Below, piece after piece: positions 1 through 11,333 of a DNA stretch of 64,000 nucleotides; the first letter of the stretch is position 1; every line of letters starts with the position of its first letter. Source of the stretch: Buddleja alternifolia (taxonomy: Eukaryota > Streptophyta > Magnoliopsida > Lamiales > Scrophulariaceae); the NCBI GenBank assembly GCA_019426215.1, contig CM033402.1, positions 20,961,104 to 21,025,103 of the forward strand. The letters run 5' to 3'. A model generated the notes under the pieces. The model worked only from the letters and a program-made list of their open reading frames with translations, made no database searches and had not been told where the DNA came from. Made by a program: the position numbers and the translations under genes.

Positions 1-437
1 GTAAAAACTCCCTAATTCTTGTAGAGATGTGGATTCCTTGTTGAATTCTCCATGTTTTGACCTTCAATCTTCTCTTCTAAGCTCCCTCTCTCTCTATTTT
101 CGTGTGGTTGCTGATATCCAAGGTGAGTTAGGGTAAAAAATGGCTAAAAGAGGTATTTATAGGCCAACACTGCCGCCTCGAACGCCGCGGCGTTCGCTTG
201 TTGATAGAGTAGACAATGTTGTTTTCGTCAAATGCCGCGGCCTCGAACATCGCTTGAAAAGTTCTAAAAATTGTTTCATTTTTCCTTCGGTTCTTGCTCT
301 TTCCTCCGGCTGTTAACCCAATCTGAAAAGTCAAAGCAAACCGGGTTCAAAGCATCATATGTGATCAAATTATTAAAGAAACAATCAAAATCAAGTTGAT
401 AAAAGGGGTAAAACTTGTGTAAAAATAACATATATCA
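1..437 (-). mobile_element. Partial 3' LTR of a Ty3/gypsy (Athila/Tat-like) element
   Basis: This stretch is nearly identical to 12121-12552, the inner part of a complete LTR of the same family. Read on the minus strand, the LTR begins with TGATATATG at 437 and runs off the left window edge, so about 780 bases of it are missing. A TATAAATA box (minus) lies at 154-161. A 14-bp palindrome (AACGCCGCGGCGTT) lies at 181-194. The segment around 200-260 differs strongly from the other copy, which has more palindromes there. It belongs to the element whose internal region starts at 438. Confidence 0.88.
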
Positions 438-452
438 ACTACCCCCAAACTT
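438..452 (-). other. Polypurine tract of the gypsy element
   Basis: On the minus strand this reads AAGTTTGGGGGTAGT and directly precedes the TG that opens the LTR at 437. Position and purine richness fit the primer site for plus-strand DNA synthesis in LTR retrotransposons. It fixes the LTR boundary and the element's orientation. Confidence 0.75.
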
Positions 453-2076
453 AGCTTTGATCGTCCTCGATCAAATAGAATCAAGCGCACACATGAAGAT
501 TGAAAAGTTAATTTGCCAAATCATACACACCACAACAAGCATTATACCTTCTAAGAAGTTTTGGAATAGTCACCCAAAGCTTTGAACATTCAACAATTCA
601 AAAACCACACAAAATCTTAGTTTCCATCCCTAAATCATGAACTCCCACATCCATATTCATGTCAAGAGCACACTTTAGAAAAGATTATGCAACCCAATTA
701 GAAAGTAAAGGCATTTAACAATTCAACATTCGTTAACCTATCGGTGTGTATAAAGTGTAAAAGTCACAATCAAAAGGTCTTTCCGGATTGTAACGCAAGG
801 CTAGGTGATGGCTAGGACCGGAAGATATGGATAAAGTGACTAAGTCAAGAGAGCTTATAACTCAAAAATCATCGAGCTAAATCACATATAAACCATATAA
901 ACTTTCACAACTTATCACTTTTTCCTTCCCTTTTGCCTTTCAACTTACAACCCCCAAACTTGTTTCTTTTCATATCGAGTTGTACACAGATTTCCAAGCC
1001 AAATGATCCAATTAAGTGCCAAGATTAAGGCATAGTCGAGAGCTTCAATTTTGTTTTTTTTTTTTTTTCCGACTATTTGGCCCATTGCTCAAATTTTCAT
1101 TTCATCCCCTTTATTACATAATACTTCAAACCTCAAAATTTTCCATCATAACCAAAACCATCACTATCCAACTCATATACATTCAAACCAAAACAAGGTG
1201 ACTACCCAAATTCAAGTCAAATGATATTAAGTTCTAAACTCTCTTGATTGGGTATAAGACATTGTTTTTCTTTTAGGCTAGAAGGTGGTTGTTGTGGCTT
1301 ATGAAAGAAAGGCCAATGGTGGTTTCTAGTGTGCTTAGCACACTCCATTCTTATCAATACAGCTCAAAACAAGGTCTAGAGATTATGCAATATAGAGAAG
1401 GCTAAAATGTAAGGCTAACAACAATGAAAGATGGCCTAAATCATTTTATGACTTTACAACATTAATACACACTTCAAAATCAACAAAATTGAAAGTTCAA
1501 CGTTTTAAGTCTACAAGAATTCGCATAAGCATGACTAAAAAGGGATTTCGAGTCACAATATATGACATGTTGACCACAGACAAGGAACTTTGACTTCGAC
1601 AGAGTAGAGATATTCGAATGCATTCTGTTTTTATGCAAGGGTACACTCATTGATGAATTCTAATTCATCAAGGTTATACTCAACAAGAGCTCAACAAAAG
1701 AAACACGAGCAAACATGCAAAAATGTACGCCCACCCCCAAACTGAAATTAAACAGTGTCCTCAATGTTGCAAAACGTAAGTATAGGAGAGGGAAAAGCGA
1801 TACATCCCTGAAATTTAGAGAACGGAGGGAGAAAGGTGGCGTCTCAGATCCCGGAGTCAAATCATTATTAAAACATGCCGGAAGGAAAACTCAAGTGACC
1901 CACATCAACGCATGAAGGTGAACAAAAGAGCATGAAAGAGAAGCAAAAACACGAAAACGCAAACAAAACCAAAGGAAACAGTACAAGCATCGAGTACAAA
2001 AGAGTTACAACCAATCATAACATAGTAAAGCAGATAATTAAAAAGGGGAAAGCTCTCAAACGACGTCAACATCCGA
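453..2076. other. Non-coding 3' region of the gypsy element
   Basis: This is the stretch between the accessory ORF stop codon and the polypurine tract. It is AT-rich, with a T-run near 1054-1068. No reading frame here looks like a known protein, and I see no gene. Long 3' non-coding regions are usual in Athila/Tat elements. Confidence 0.6.
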
Positions 2077-3318
2077 CTACTCATCCGACGCCGTCTCGTC
2101 CTCATCGTCCTCACCCTCCTCGTCATCTTCAGGGAGGGCAGCGGGCTCTGGAGGCTGGGGGTGAGGGTGTAGTGGAGCAAGCGGATCAAACTGGGGAAAC
2201 TCAGGCCAAACGCCGGGCCAAGGGCCAAATGCATTAGCCCGAATAGCACTCTCCATAAACTGCCATCGGCGGTGTGCGTCCCATCGCGCAGCAAGAATAT
2301 TCTGATCAATATGTGTCATCTTGTGATCCAACTCAACTGCCCACTGCGGGACATAAGACGCTACACCGGAAGAAGAGGAAACACGTTGTGGGGCTTTGCG
2401 ACGTGGCGGAGCAGGCAGAGCGGGGGCGGCGGTGGATGATGTGGCAGTGGGTCGGCAGGCACGGTGACCAGAACGAGCAGCTATAGTCTCGGCTTGGCAA
2501 ATCTGTGTGTATAAAATAATCCGGCGCGGCACCTCAACATGCTCCATCGGCGAGTACTGGACGCCGGCGTTCTTGCACAATGCGGTGATCAGGGAGGGAA
2601 AACAAAGATTCTTCTTGGCACCAGAACACTCAATGATGGACTGAATCAATTGTTGCTTAATCAGTTTGCCCACGTTGATGTTGAGACCATGATGAATAGC
2701 ATAGACAACCTCGACTCGCTCGCGAGTAGCTGTGCTCAAAGATAATGTCGGGATGAGGCAAGCGCAAACAAAGTAATACCATGTGCGGGCCGTGGTGTTG
2801 AGGTTACATGCCTTGATTGAGATAGGACGGGAGTCCTTGAAACCTGTCCATATAGACTCTGGATAACAAAGGGCAGAATGGATTGCAGCATAATCAATGT
2901 CCTTTAAAAACGTCTCAAACTGATCCTGGCGAGGGATGGGGATGTGAAGTACTTCATTGATTTTTGTGGAAGAAATGGTAACATTCCGCCCCCTGACTTG
3001 AACAGAGACTAAACGGTGTACGTTTTCGGGCTTGCCGGTGGCATTGGCGTAGAATTCTTTGACTAAAGGAATAATAGCCTCCCCAGGCTGCGTAGCAAAC
3101 TCAAACCAATCTCGATTCCGAATATTCGTCCTGAATGGTTCAATCGAACAATCCAACGCTCGCTCATCCACCACATTCTTCTTTGTCAATTTTTCGGAAA
3201 AACAAACAGAGGCGGCTAGGCTAACAAATTTATGACAATCATACAGCGGGTCATCCGCTGGAGTAGAAGTAGTCGCCTTAGCCTTGCCTTTGTTTCCCTT
3301 AGAAAGTCGCGGGCTCAT
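2077..3318 (-). CDS. Accessory ORF of the gypsy element (plant transposon protein domain)
   Basis: The open frame gives about 413 residues from the ATG at 3316-3318; the frame stays open upstream to about 3405 without a better start. Residues about 65-150 contain motifs typical of the 'putative plant transposon protein' (Transposase_32-like) domain: a W-x-x-F stretch, then IIPLVKEFYAN, then VQVRGRNVTISSTKIN and a following LHIP. The C-terminus is low-complexity: proline/alanine-rich, then a run of D and E. The N-terminus is short and basic (KGNKGKAKA). The frame is intact, whereas gag-pol carries a stop. The function of this domain is unknown; it sits where env-like or other extra ORFs sit in Athila elements. 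A TATA-like box and CT-rich leader upstream suggest separate expression. Confidence 0.7.
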   Translation of the reverse strand: MSPRLSKGNKGKAKATTSTPADDPLYDCHKFVSLAASVCFSEKLTKKNVVDERALDCSIEPFRTNIRNRDWFEFATQPGEAIIPLVKEFYANATGKPENVHRLVSVQVRGRNVTISSTKINEVLHIPIPRQDQFETFLKDIDYAAIHSALCYPESIWTGFKDSRPISIKACNLNTTARTWYYFVCACLIPTLSLSTATRERVEVVYAIHHGLNINVGKLIKQQLIQSIIECSGAKKNLCFPSLITALCKNAGVQYSPMEHVEVPRRIILYTQICQAETIAARSGHRACRPTATSSTAAPALPAPPRRKAPQRVSSSSGVASYVPQWAVELDHKMTHIDQNILAARWDAHRRWQFMESAIRANAFGPWPGVWPEFPQFDPLAPLHPHPQPPEPAALPEDDEEGEDDEDETASDE

Positions 3319-3970
3319 TTTCAACCCCCTAACACTATGCAACACGTATCCAAGATAGAACGCTCTAGTCACCCACACGACTGATTTCAAACTCGGTATC
3401 CCCAAACTTCTTCAACAAATCACTCCCACAACCAAATTTTGCTCAAATCAACAAGCACAACAAGCTCACGAATGGAATGGTTAAAACGAGCAAGAAAAGG
3501 AAACCCACAAAATTCAATCGACCCGAATGATACTCGCAACTACCAACCAAATGCACGATATCATCAACAATCCAATAATTAAAATCAACTTGCACCCCAC
3601 AATTTACCACAAAGAATATATGTACCTTAATCCAAAATGGGTAGACAATTATCACAAAGTGATGTATGAAGCTATTACTTTGCCCAAAGAAGATGAAAAT
3701 GCGAGGTAAAGTCCGGTGGTGGCGGCACAATTCCGGCGGCGGCGGTGGGGAGTCGCGAACGTGGATTTTCGGCCGAAATTTTTGAGTTTTGATCGGTGGG
3801 AAGTGTAAGAAATCGGTTGGGAAGTGTAGATTCAAGATGAATTGGAGAGAGATTGAGTGATGTGGAAGTAATTGGAATTTTTGTATGGGGGAAAGAGTTA
3901 GGTTTTTGTTTATTTTGTGAAATGAAATGAGGGTTGTAAGTGAAATGGGGAAAAAGAAAGCTGCTGGGTC

Positions 3971-3978
3971 CATATATG
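3971..3978 (-). promoter_or_regulatory. TATA-like box before the accessory ORF
   Basis: On the minus strand the sequence reads CATATATGG, just downstream of a cluster of four 14-bp palindromes. It is followed by a C/T- and A/C-rich stretch (about 3960 to 3750) resembling a plant 5' leader. The LTR has the same order: palindromes, then a TATA box. That it acts as an internal promoter is inference. Confidence 0.35.
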
Positions 3979-3980
3979 CA

Positions 3981-4071
3981 TCGAACGCCGCGGCGTTCGA
4001 TTTATAACGCCGCGGCGTTGGGATGCAGTAGCTAACGCCGCGGCGTTATTTCTTTGGAACGCCGCGGCGTT
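3981..4071. repeat. Cluster of four perfect 14-bp GC palindromes
   Basis: AACGCCGCGGCGTT occurs exactly at 3984-3997, 4006-4019, 4034-4047 and 4058-4071. The first is the core of a 20-bp perfect palindrome (3981-4000) and the third of a 16-bp one (4033-4048). The same 14-mer occurs at 181-194, 12301-12314 and 12324-12337 inside the LTRs of this family. It is very GC-rich against an AT-rich background and contains four CpG sites per copy. Confidence 0.9.
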
Positions 4072-4311
4072 GAATCAACCCGATTTTTTTTTATTTTTTT
4101 TTTTAAAGGAAAGGGCTGCTTGCGTCGAATCGTGCGAATGAATGGAAAACCTGCAAACACGATGAAAGCACATCATAAAAATATTAAACAGAAACAAAAC
4201 GAATAAAAGACAAAGTGAAACGAAAGGAAAATAAATAAAATAAAATAAAAAGAACTTGGGTTGCCTCCCAAGAAGCGCTTGTTTATAGTCGTTAGCTTGA
4301 CTTAGGTGCAA

Positions 4312-7300
4312 TCAATGTGGTGGGTCAACGAGGGTAACGTGCACATGGTCCCTCATACAACCATTTCCTTCATAGTGTTTCAAACGGTGGCCATTAACAA
4401 TGAAAGAACCCTTTGTTTCGTGTGAAATTTCAACCGCACCGGAGGGGTAAACTTTCATGACAGTGAAAGGTCCTGACCATTTAGAGCGTAGTTTACCGGG
4501 AAAAAGTCGGAGGCGGGAATTGAATAAAAGGACCTGTTCTCCCTCGGTAAACTCCCTCGGTGTGATGCGCTTGTCGTGCCAGCGTTTTGTTCGTTCCTTG
4601 TAGATTTTTGCGTTTTCATAGGCCTCCTGTCGGAACTCATCCAGCTCGTTCAATTGCAACAACCTGTGTTTGCCAACATCTTGAAAATCAAAATTAAGCA
4701 ATTTAATTGCCCAAAATGCCCTATGCTCTAGCTCAACGGGTAGGTGGCAAGCTTTCCCAAAAACGAGTCGGTAAGGTGACATGCCAATAGGTGTCTTAAA
4801 CGCAGTTCGATATGCCCACAGGGCATCATCTAACTTAAGAGACCAATCTTTTCGAGATGAATTTACCGTTTTCTCAAGGATGCGTTTAAGTTCCCGATTG
4901 GACACTTCAACTTGACCACTCGTTTGAGGGTGGTACGGTGTGGAAATCTTATGTGTGACACCATATTTTTGCAAAAGATTATCAAACTGTTTGTTGCAAA
5001 AATGAGTGCCACCATCACTTATAATGGCTCGAGGGGTACCGAATCGAGTGAAAATGTGTTTTTTCAAAAATTTAACTACCACCCTTGAATCATTCGTACG
5101 TAAAGCCTCCGCTTCGACCCATTTAGACACATAATCAACCGCTGCTAGAATGTATTTATTGGAGCATGAGCTAGGGAATGGTCCCATAAAGTCAATGCCC
5201 CAAACATCAAAAAGTTCGCATTCTAGTATGTTGTTTAACGGCATTTCATGTTTCCTCGAAATATTCCCTGTTCTTTGGCATTGATCACAAGAAGATACAT
5301 ACGCATGCACATCTTTAAATAGGGAGGGCCAGAAAAAACTTGATTGGAGAACTTTTGAGGCGGTCTTAGTAGGCCCAAAGTGGCCACCTACCTTGCCATC
5401 ATGGCAATGGCTCATAATAGATGTCATTTCTTCCGCCGGGACACAGCGCCTGATAATGCCATCTGCACAATTCTTAAACAAAAATGGCTCTTCCCAAAAA
5501 TAATGCTTGACATCAGATAAAAATTTCTTCTTTTGATAAAAAGTGAGATTAGGGGGAAGTGCACCCATGACAACATAATTTGCAAAATCAGCATACCAGG
5601 GGAAAGCACCATGAATCACCGTATACAATTGTTCATCCGGAAACTCTTCCCCGATTGGTTTTTCAATGATTGAATCGGAGACAGGAGCTTCTATCCTAGA
5701 CAAATGGTCAGCTACTACATTCTCAACTCCCTTTTTATCCCTAATTTCTAGATCAAATTCTTGGAGAAGAAGAATCCATCTAATAAGGCGAGGTTTGGCA
5801 TCCTTCTTTGCAAGTAGATACTTAAGTGCAGAGTGATCAGTGTAAACAATGACTTTGTTCAAGACAAGGTATGAATGAAACTTATCAAATGCAAAAACTA
5901 TAGCTAGCAATTCCTTTTCCGTCGTGGCATAATTTAACTGAGCATCATTTAAAGTTCGACTCGCATAATAAATGGTGTAGAATACCTTATCTTTCCTTTG
6001 TCCGAGTACAGCTCCAACTGCTGAATCACTAGCATCACACATAAGCTCAAATGGAAGGTTCCAATCTGGAGGTGCCATGATGGGCGCTGAAATTAATTTT
6101 TCCTTGAGCGTGTGAAAAGCCTGCAAACACTTATCATCAAAGTTAAACGGTGTATCTTTTACCAAGAAATTAGATAATGGTTTAGCAATTTTCGAAAAGT
6201 CTAAAATGAAACGCCTGTAAAATCCTGCATGACCAAGAAAGCTCCTGACGGCTTTCACCGAAGAGGGTGGGGGGAGCTTTTCAATGACCTCAACTTTAGC
6301 TTTATCCACTTCAATCCCCTTGTGAGAGATTTTGTGGCCAAGCACAATTCCTTCTTGAACCATAAAATGACACTTTTCCCAATTTAACACAAGATTAGTT
6401 TCTTCACATCGTTTTAGAACACGTGTTAAATGGTTAAGACATGTATCGAAAGAAGTTCCAAAAACTGAAAAATCATCCATAAAAATTTCTAGGGAATCCT
6501 CGACCATGTCATGAAAAATAGCCATCATACATCGTTGAAAGGTGGCAGGGGCATTACATAGGTCAAATGGCATCCGCCTATAAGCAAATGTGACATAAGG
6601 ACAAGTGAAAGTGGTTTTCTCTTGATCCTCAGGTGTGATGGCAATTTGATTATAGCCAAAGTAGCCATCTAGGAAACAATAAAACTCATGCCCGGCTAAC
6701 CTCTCAAGCATTTGATCAATGAAGGGAAGGGGAAAGTGGTCTTTCCGGGTGGCCTCATTTAATTTTCGATAATCAATGCATACTCGCCACCCGGTAACTG
6801 TTCGTGTGGGAATTAATTCATTGTTAGCATTGGTAATAACAGTCATACCTCCTTTCTTCGGGACCACTTGAGTTGGACTCACCCAATTGCTATCGGAGAT
6901 AGGATAGATAATACCTGCATCGAGTAGCTTAATTACCTCCTTTTTAACAACTTCTTGCATCATTGGATTGAGTCGTCTTTGCGGTTGAATGGTGGGCTTA
7001 TATTCATCCTCCATGAGGATCTTATGCATACATACCGTTGGACAAATCCCTTTAATATCAGCTATTTTCCATCCAAAAGCCTTTTTATGGGCTTTCAACA
7101 CCGTAAGCAGCTTCTCCTCCATAATGTCTGTCAAAGATGAAGAGATTATAACAGGTAAAAATTCTGAATCTTGTAAGTAAGCATACTTGAGATGAGAAGG
7201 AAGAGGTTTAAGCTCAAGAGGTGGCGGTTCTTCAATTGAGGGCTTTGGTAATGAAGTGATTGGTCTATCCAGAACTTCGAAACGAGGTCGAAAACTTCGT

Positions 7301-8418
7301 TTGTAAGGTGGATTTGCCTCGAGAAAAGCAACAGCGTCCCTCAAGTTATTGTTTTCCATTGTCTCATCCATGGGATTCACAAGACATGCCTCCACTTGAT
7401 CTTCGTATTGATTTCCCTGAAAATGTTCAGAAATTAAAGTATCAAATGCATCAATGTGGAAACAAGTAGAATCATTAGATGGTGTTCGCATAGCATGATA
7501 CACATTTATTGTCACTTGCTCATCTCCCACTCTAAGAGTTAATTGACCATTGGCAATATCAATTAATGCTCGTCCGGTGGCGAGGAATGGTCGACCAAGA
7601 ATGAGTGGTAGCTCGACATCCTCCTCCATATCTAGAACTACAAACTCCACCGGGAATATGAATTTTTCGACTTTCACTAAAACATCTTCCACTATTCCTC
7701 GTGGGTACTTGATGGACCTATCAGCGAGTTGCAATGAAATAGTGGTAGGCTTGGGCTCGCCAAGTCCTAATTTCCTGAAAAGTGACAAAGGCAACAAATT
7801 AATACTGGCACCAGAATCACACAAAACTTTAGAAAAAGAAATAGAACCGATAGTGCAAGGAATTGTAAAGCTTCCGGGATCCTTAAGCTTTTGAGGTATC
7901 CGGTTTTGCAATATAGCCGAGCATTCTGCAGTAAGGGCTACAGTTTCATGTTCCTCCAACTTTCTCTTGTTAGAAAGGATATCCTTGAGATATTTAGCGT
8001 AACTCGGCATTTGCAACAAAGCATCTACAAGAGTAATGTTAATACGCAATTGTTTAAATATATTAAGAAACTTGGCAAATTGCTTATCTAACTTTCCTTT
8101 TTGTAATGCAAGTGGAAATGGAGGTCTTGGTTTGGGCACGGAGGGTTCGGTAGCGGAATGTCCCGAAACAGGGGATGATGTCTCCGTGTTCTTTCCGGAG
8201 TTGGATGTTGCCTTAGTTTTATCCAAATGTTCTGGTGTATCATCCATTTTCTCTCCCAATTTTGGATCAACGAGGTTCTTTCCGCTACGAAGTGAAACTG
8301 CTTGAACTTGTTCCTTTGGATTTTTCTCGGTATCACTTGGTAACGTGCCTTGGGTTCGTCCGGAAAGCATGTTGGCAATTTGCCCAATTTGAGTTTCTAA
8401 GTTTTTTAGTGCAATTTC
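4312..8418 (-). CDS. pol: Ty3/gypsy pol: protease, RT, RNase H, integrase
   Basis: This long frame is open from the in-frame TAA that ends gag to the TGA at 4312-4314; the first ATG is at 8368-8370 (1352 residues from there). Counted from that ATG, the aspartic protease motif DSGAS is at about 185-189. RT shows [10 protein letters not shown] and the catalytic FMDD at about 630. RNase H begins near 770 ([12 protein letters not shown]). The integrase HHCC zinc finger lies at about 985-1035, and its DDE residues are visible at about 1058 (GIDFMGPF), 1120 (SDGGTHF) and 1157. No further stops or frameshifts are seen, which is unusual for a truncated element. Phe for Ser in the conserved LDGYSGY motif may be a decay change. 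Without gag start, PBS and 5' LTR the copy cannot be autonomous. Confidence 0.92.
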   Translation of the reverse strand, partial: EIALKNLETQIGQIANMLSGRTQGTLPSDTEKNPKEQVQAVSLRSGKNLVDPKLGEKMDDTPEHLDKTKATSNSGKNTETSSPVSGHSATEPSVPKPRPPFPLALQKGKLDKQFAKFLNIFKQLRINITLVDALLQMPSYAKYLKDILSNKRKLEEHETVALTAECSAILQNRIPQKLKDPGSFTIPCTIGSISFSKVLCDSGASINLLPLSLFRKLGLGEPKPTTISLQLADRSIKYPRGIVEDVLVKVEKFIFPVEFVVLDMEEDVELPLILGRPFLATGRALIDIANGQLTLRVGDEQVTINVYHAMRTPSNDSTCFHIDAFDTLISEHFQGNQYEDQVEACLVNPMDETMENNNLRDAVAFLEANPPYKRSFRPRFEVLDRPITSLPKPSIEEPPPLELKPLPSHLKYAYLQDSEFLPVIISSSLTDIMEEKLLTVLKAHKKAFGWKIADIKGICPTVCMHKILMEDEYKPTIQPQRRLNPMMQEVVKKEVIKLLDAGIIYPISDSNWVSPTQVVPKKGGMTVITNANNELIPTRTVTGWRVCIDYRKLNEATRKDHFPLPFIDQMLERLAGHEFYCFLDGYFGYNQIAITPEDQEKTTFTCPYVTFAYRRMPFDLCNAPATFQRCMMAIFHDMVEDSLEIFMDDFSVFGTSFDTCLNHLTRVLKRCEETNLVLNWEKCHFMVQEGIVLGHKISHKGIEVDKAKVEVIEKLPPPSSVKAVRSFLGHAGFYRRFILDFSKIAKPLSNFLVKDTPFNFDDKCLQAFHTLKEKLISAPIMAPPDWNLPFELMCDASDSAVGAVLGQRKDKVFYTIYYASRTLNDAQLNYATTEKELLAIVFAFDKFHSYLVLNKVIVYTDHSALKYLLAKKDAKPRLIRWILLLQEFDLEIRDKKGVENVVADHLSRIEAPVSDSIIEKPIGEEFPDEQLYTVIHGAFPWYADFANYVVMGALPPNLTFYQKKKFLSDVKHYFWEEPFLFKNCADGIIRRCVPAEEMTSIMSHCHDGKVGGHFGPTKTASKVLQSSFFWPSLFKDVHAYVSSCDQCQRTGNISRKHEMPLNNILECELFDVWGIDFMGPFPSSCSNKYILAAVDYVSKWVEAEALRTNDSRVVVKFLKKHIFTRFGTPRAIISDGGTHFCNKQFDNLLQKYGVTHKISTPYHPQTSGQVEVSNRELKRILEKTVNSSRKDWSLKLDDALWAYRTAFKTPIGMSPYRLVFGKACHLPVELEHRAFWAIKLLNFDFQDVGKHRLLQLNELDEFRQEAYENAKIYKERTKRWHDKRITPREFTEGEQVLLFNSRLRLFPGKLRSKWSGPFTVMKVYPSGAVEISHETKGSFIVNGHRLKHYEGNGCMRDHVHVTLVDPPH

Positions 8419-9622
8419 TTAATTTTTTAAGCTTGCTTCTTGTTTCTTGGACATCATTTCTTGATATTGAAACTTTTGTGTTGCCTCCATCATGAACTTT
8501 TGCCACACATCTTCCATATTATTCTTTTTCTCGCTTTGTTGTGGTTGTTGGAGCCCCCCTTGCCTTTGAAATGGAGGTTGTTGGAAACCTCCTTGGTTTT
8601 GCTGAAAACCTAGTGGTGGTGGTTTCGCCATATTCGAATTTTGGCTCCATGAGAAATTTGGATGATTCCTCCATCCCGGATTAAAAGAATTCGAGTAGGG
8701 ATTATTCTGTTGACGACTTGCATTTCCCATGAAGTTAGCACTTTCAACCGAGTTAGATGTCCCACACACATCTCCTTGTAAGCACTCAAAGTTTGTGTGA
8801 TCACCTCCACAATTTTCACAAGTGGATTTAACTTGATTTACCGTACCTTGCATGAGTCCGAAGGAATCCAATCTTTTGTTTAGGGCCTCCAATTGAACAG
8901 CTACTGTGGAGCTATTCCCAATTTCATACAAGCCGGCGGGCTTCTTGGGCAACGTGATTCGTTCGGTTGGCCATTGATAGTTGCTCTCGACCATGAGCTC
9001 AATTAATGCCCAAGCTTCCTCAGGTGATTTGTTCATGATAGTACCTCCCGCGGCGGCATCTAAATTCGTACGGAGATTCGGTCCCAAACCCAAATAGAAA
9101 GTTTGAACAAGTGTGGGCACGGCTAACCCATGGTGTGGGCATTTCCTCAAAAGTTCCTTAAAACGCTCCCATGCCTCATAAAGTGATTCCCCCTTATATT
9201 GACGAAAGCTGGTGATTTCATTTTTCATTGCGGCCGTCTTACCCGGTGGAAAATACTTAGACAAAAATTTATCCACCATTTGTTCCCAAGTACGGATAGA
9301 GGCGGTTGGTAAAGAGTTGAACCACTGTTTAGCCTTGTCTTTGAGAGAGAATGGAAATAACCGTAAGCGTATGGCGTCGTCGGTGACTCCATTGTTCTTG
9401 AAAGTATGGATAATCTCCGAGAATGTGGCTATATGAGCGTGTGGATCATCATGTTGTAAACCGGAGAATTGAACCTGGTTTCCTGTCATTTGGATATACC
9501 CCGGCAGGATTTGAAAAGTGTTAGCCTCTACCGGTGGTAAAACGATTGGCCCTGCGGCTCCTTGGATGTTTGGCATCATATAATCCCTCAAAGGGCGGTG
9601 CGGAGGCGCCTCTGGTTGGTTT
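8419..9622 (-). pseudogene. gag: Ty3/gypsy gag, 5'-truncated
   Basis: The gag frame is open from about 9622 to a TAA at 8419-8421. It shows the retrotransposon gag core (GLQHDDPHAHIATFSEI, then KDKAKQWFNSLP, then FLSKYFPP and FRQYKGESLYEAWERFKELL). A zinc-knuckle-like segment CENCGGDHTNFEC follows at about residues 260-275, then a glutamine/proline-rich tail. It is in the same frame as pol, with a single TAA between them. The N-terminus is cut off by the junction with the LINE; no ATG is found at the apparent start, so translation of this copy is unlikely. Confidence 0.85.
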
Positions 9623-10075
9623 TGATGAACGCGAAGATTAATGACATAAGGTCTCCTTGTCTAAGTCCTCTCCTGCCTTTGAAGTGTCCAAACACACACA
9701 CACCACCACCACCATCCCTCCCCCCCTCCCCCCTCCCGCGAATCATAATGGAAAAAACTGCCAGTGGAAACACACATCATATTGAGTTGAGTGAACTCTA
9801 CAAAAAAAACCATGAGCAATAAGGATTTTCTCCAAAAATACCCAGCTGACAGTGTCATAAGCCTTTTCTATATGCACTTTCATAATCACTCTTAGTGAAA
9901 GATGTTTTCTATTGTCTCCTTTAACTAATTCATGGCACATGATCACATTTTTCACAATAAACCTGCCCCTAATCAAAGCCCCCCGGGCTTGATCCAATAA
10001 TAATGGAACCATCAAATTCAATCTATCACATATCAACTTTGATGCAATCTTATACAAAACAATGCAGCATGCTAT
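9620..10075 (-). pseudogene. LINE ORF2 fragment: reverse transcriptase middle part
   Basis: Minus-strand translation gives LYKIASKLICDRLN, then a stretch ending in EKAYDTVSWVFLEKIL and, in a shifted frame, GRRGLRQGDLMS. These are RT motifs before the catalytic Y/FADD box. The box itself is lost at the junction with gag. A (GGT/GAG)-rich microsatellite at 9691-9737 has expanded inside the coding region. The piece continues, after the solo LTR at 10076-13623, into 13624-13728. Confidence 0.8.
9691..9737. repeat. CA/CAC/C-rich microsatellite inside LINE RT
   Basis: The plus strand reads (CA)n, (CAC)n and then long C-runs interrupted by T. It lies inside the RT frame between the segments translating as SIMIR and FGHFKGRRG, so it is a local expansion in a dead coding region. 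Confidence 0.8.
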
Positions 10076-11333
10076 TGATAGAGTAGATGCCCGGCATGCC
10101 AAATTATTTGGGCGCCAATGCTGTAATCGATAGACTCTATAGACAATCTTTTCCTTATAAATAAAGTCAATTATTATGGCATTCTTTATTCTTGTATTTA
10201 TATCTTCCATATGATAGAATAATGTCCCTTAGGATCACAGATGGCTATGGGACGTCATCTCACATCAAGAATGGCGATGATGGAATACGTCTCTAAGGCT
10301 GTAATCCTTAAACCATGGTCCAAGCCATGAATAGGTTTGTCAAGATTAGGGATATTAACAAACCTAAAATACTTGCTTGTACGATACATACTCTAGGAGA
10401 GTGTACCTCGTTCCATAGGTACTGACACGGTGAAAGCCGGTGTAAGTATGAGAGTTCCTATTAGAAATAGGTAAACTGAACAGCCTTATGGAAGTTCCTC
10501 ATAAGGAATCCTAGTTGAATCTAGAACTTCCAACAATCATGTAGTATAAGAGTAATCCCCATGGACTTGAGATTCCATTAGACATCTTGTATATGATCCA
10601 TCACACTTTGACTTGCTTCATGGTTTGTTAAGATCGACATATGAGGTATTTTGGGTGTGATCTGATCATATATGGAGATATGTGAGAATCAAGAAGGGAT
10701 CCATCTCTGATGGAAATGTCAGTGCATCTCCTATGTTTACAATAAATAAGTTGACTAAGGAAATCTTCGGCCGAAGACTTCTAAAGAGGCGTAGGGTTTC
10801 CGTGTTTAGAAGGTCAAAGTCAACTCTACTTTAAATGGATAACATAGTTATTGAGTTATTAAGGTTTCGACTAAACCTATATCCTAGACTCAATCAGGAG
10901 ATCATGATGGAAGGATCTTACTTATGCAAGAATCATGATTGTAAAAGGCATATCTTTACGTAATCGATTATGTCTAGGTCTTCGTTGCCCGTCGCTAGAC
11001 AGTTACCACGATTTGTAGGTGTCTTGGATTAGTATGGTGGCTAATTCAAGACTTGATTAAATTAAGTTGTATTTAATCTTGTATTTTTATTTTTGGAAAG
11101 TACACTAGCACTTTGGGAAAGTGTACCTACTACTAGTACATAAACGAGCCTGAGGAGTCACACACAAACTCCGTAGAATTTTCGCTTTAAGTGTGAATTA
11201 ATCGATTTGAGAAAATTGAGGGAATTGGGAAAGTATAGTACTTTCCTAATTTGGAATATTAATTAATTAGTGGAGAGTAATTAATTAAGACTATTTAATT
11301 AATCTTGTTGAATTAATCAGACTTAGTATAGTC

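Larger units (their letters stand above)
438..9622 (-). mobile_element. 5'-truncated Ty3/gypsy retrotransposon, Athila/Tat-like
   Basis: In minus-strand order the element has gag, protease, reverse transcriptase, RNase H, integrase, a downstream accessory ORF, a polypurine tract and a 3' LTR. The accessory ORF behind integrase suggests an Athila-like lineage. The 5' LTR, the PBS and the start of gag are missing: near 9620 the gag reading frame stops matching and LINE sequence begins. The LTR at 11334-12552 is the same family but is not this element's 5' LTR, because it has its own target-site duplication and LINE sequence lies between. The truncation therefore came from a deletion or a recombination with the LINE. 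Confidence 0.85.

Noticed and set aside
1905..2745. Plus- and minus-strand short frames around the gypsy accessory ORF
   Set aside because: They overlap the accessory ORF in other frames and have biased, domain-free composition.
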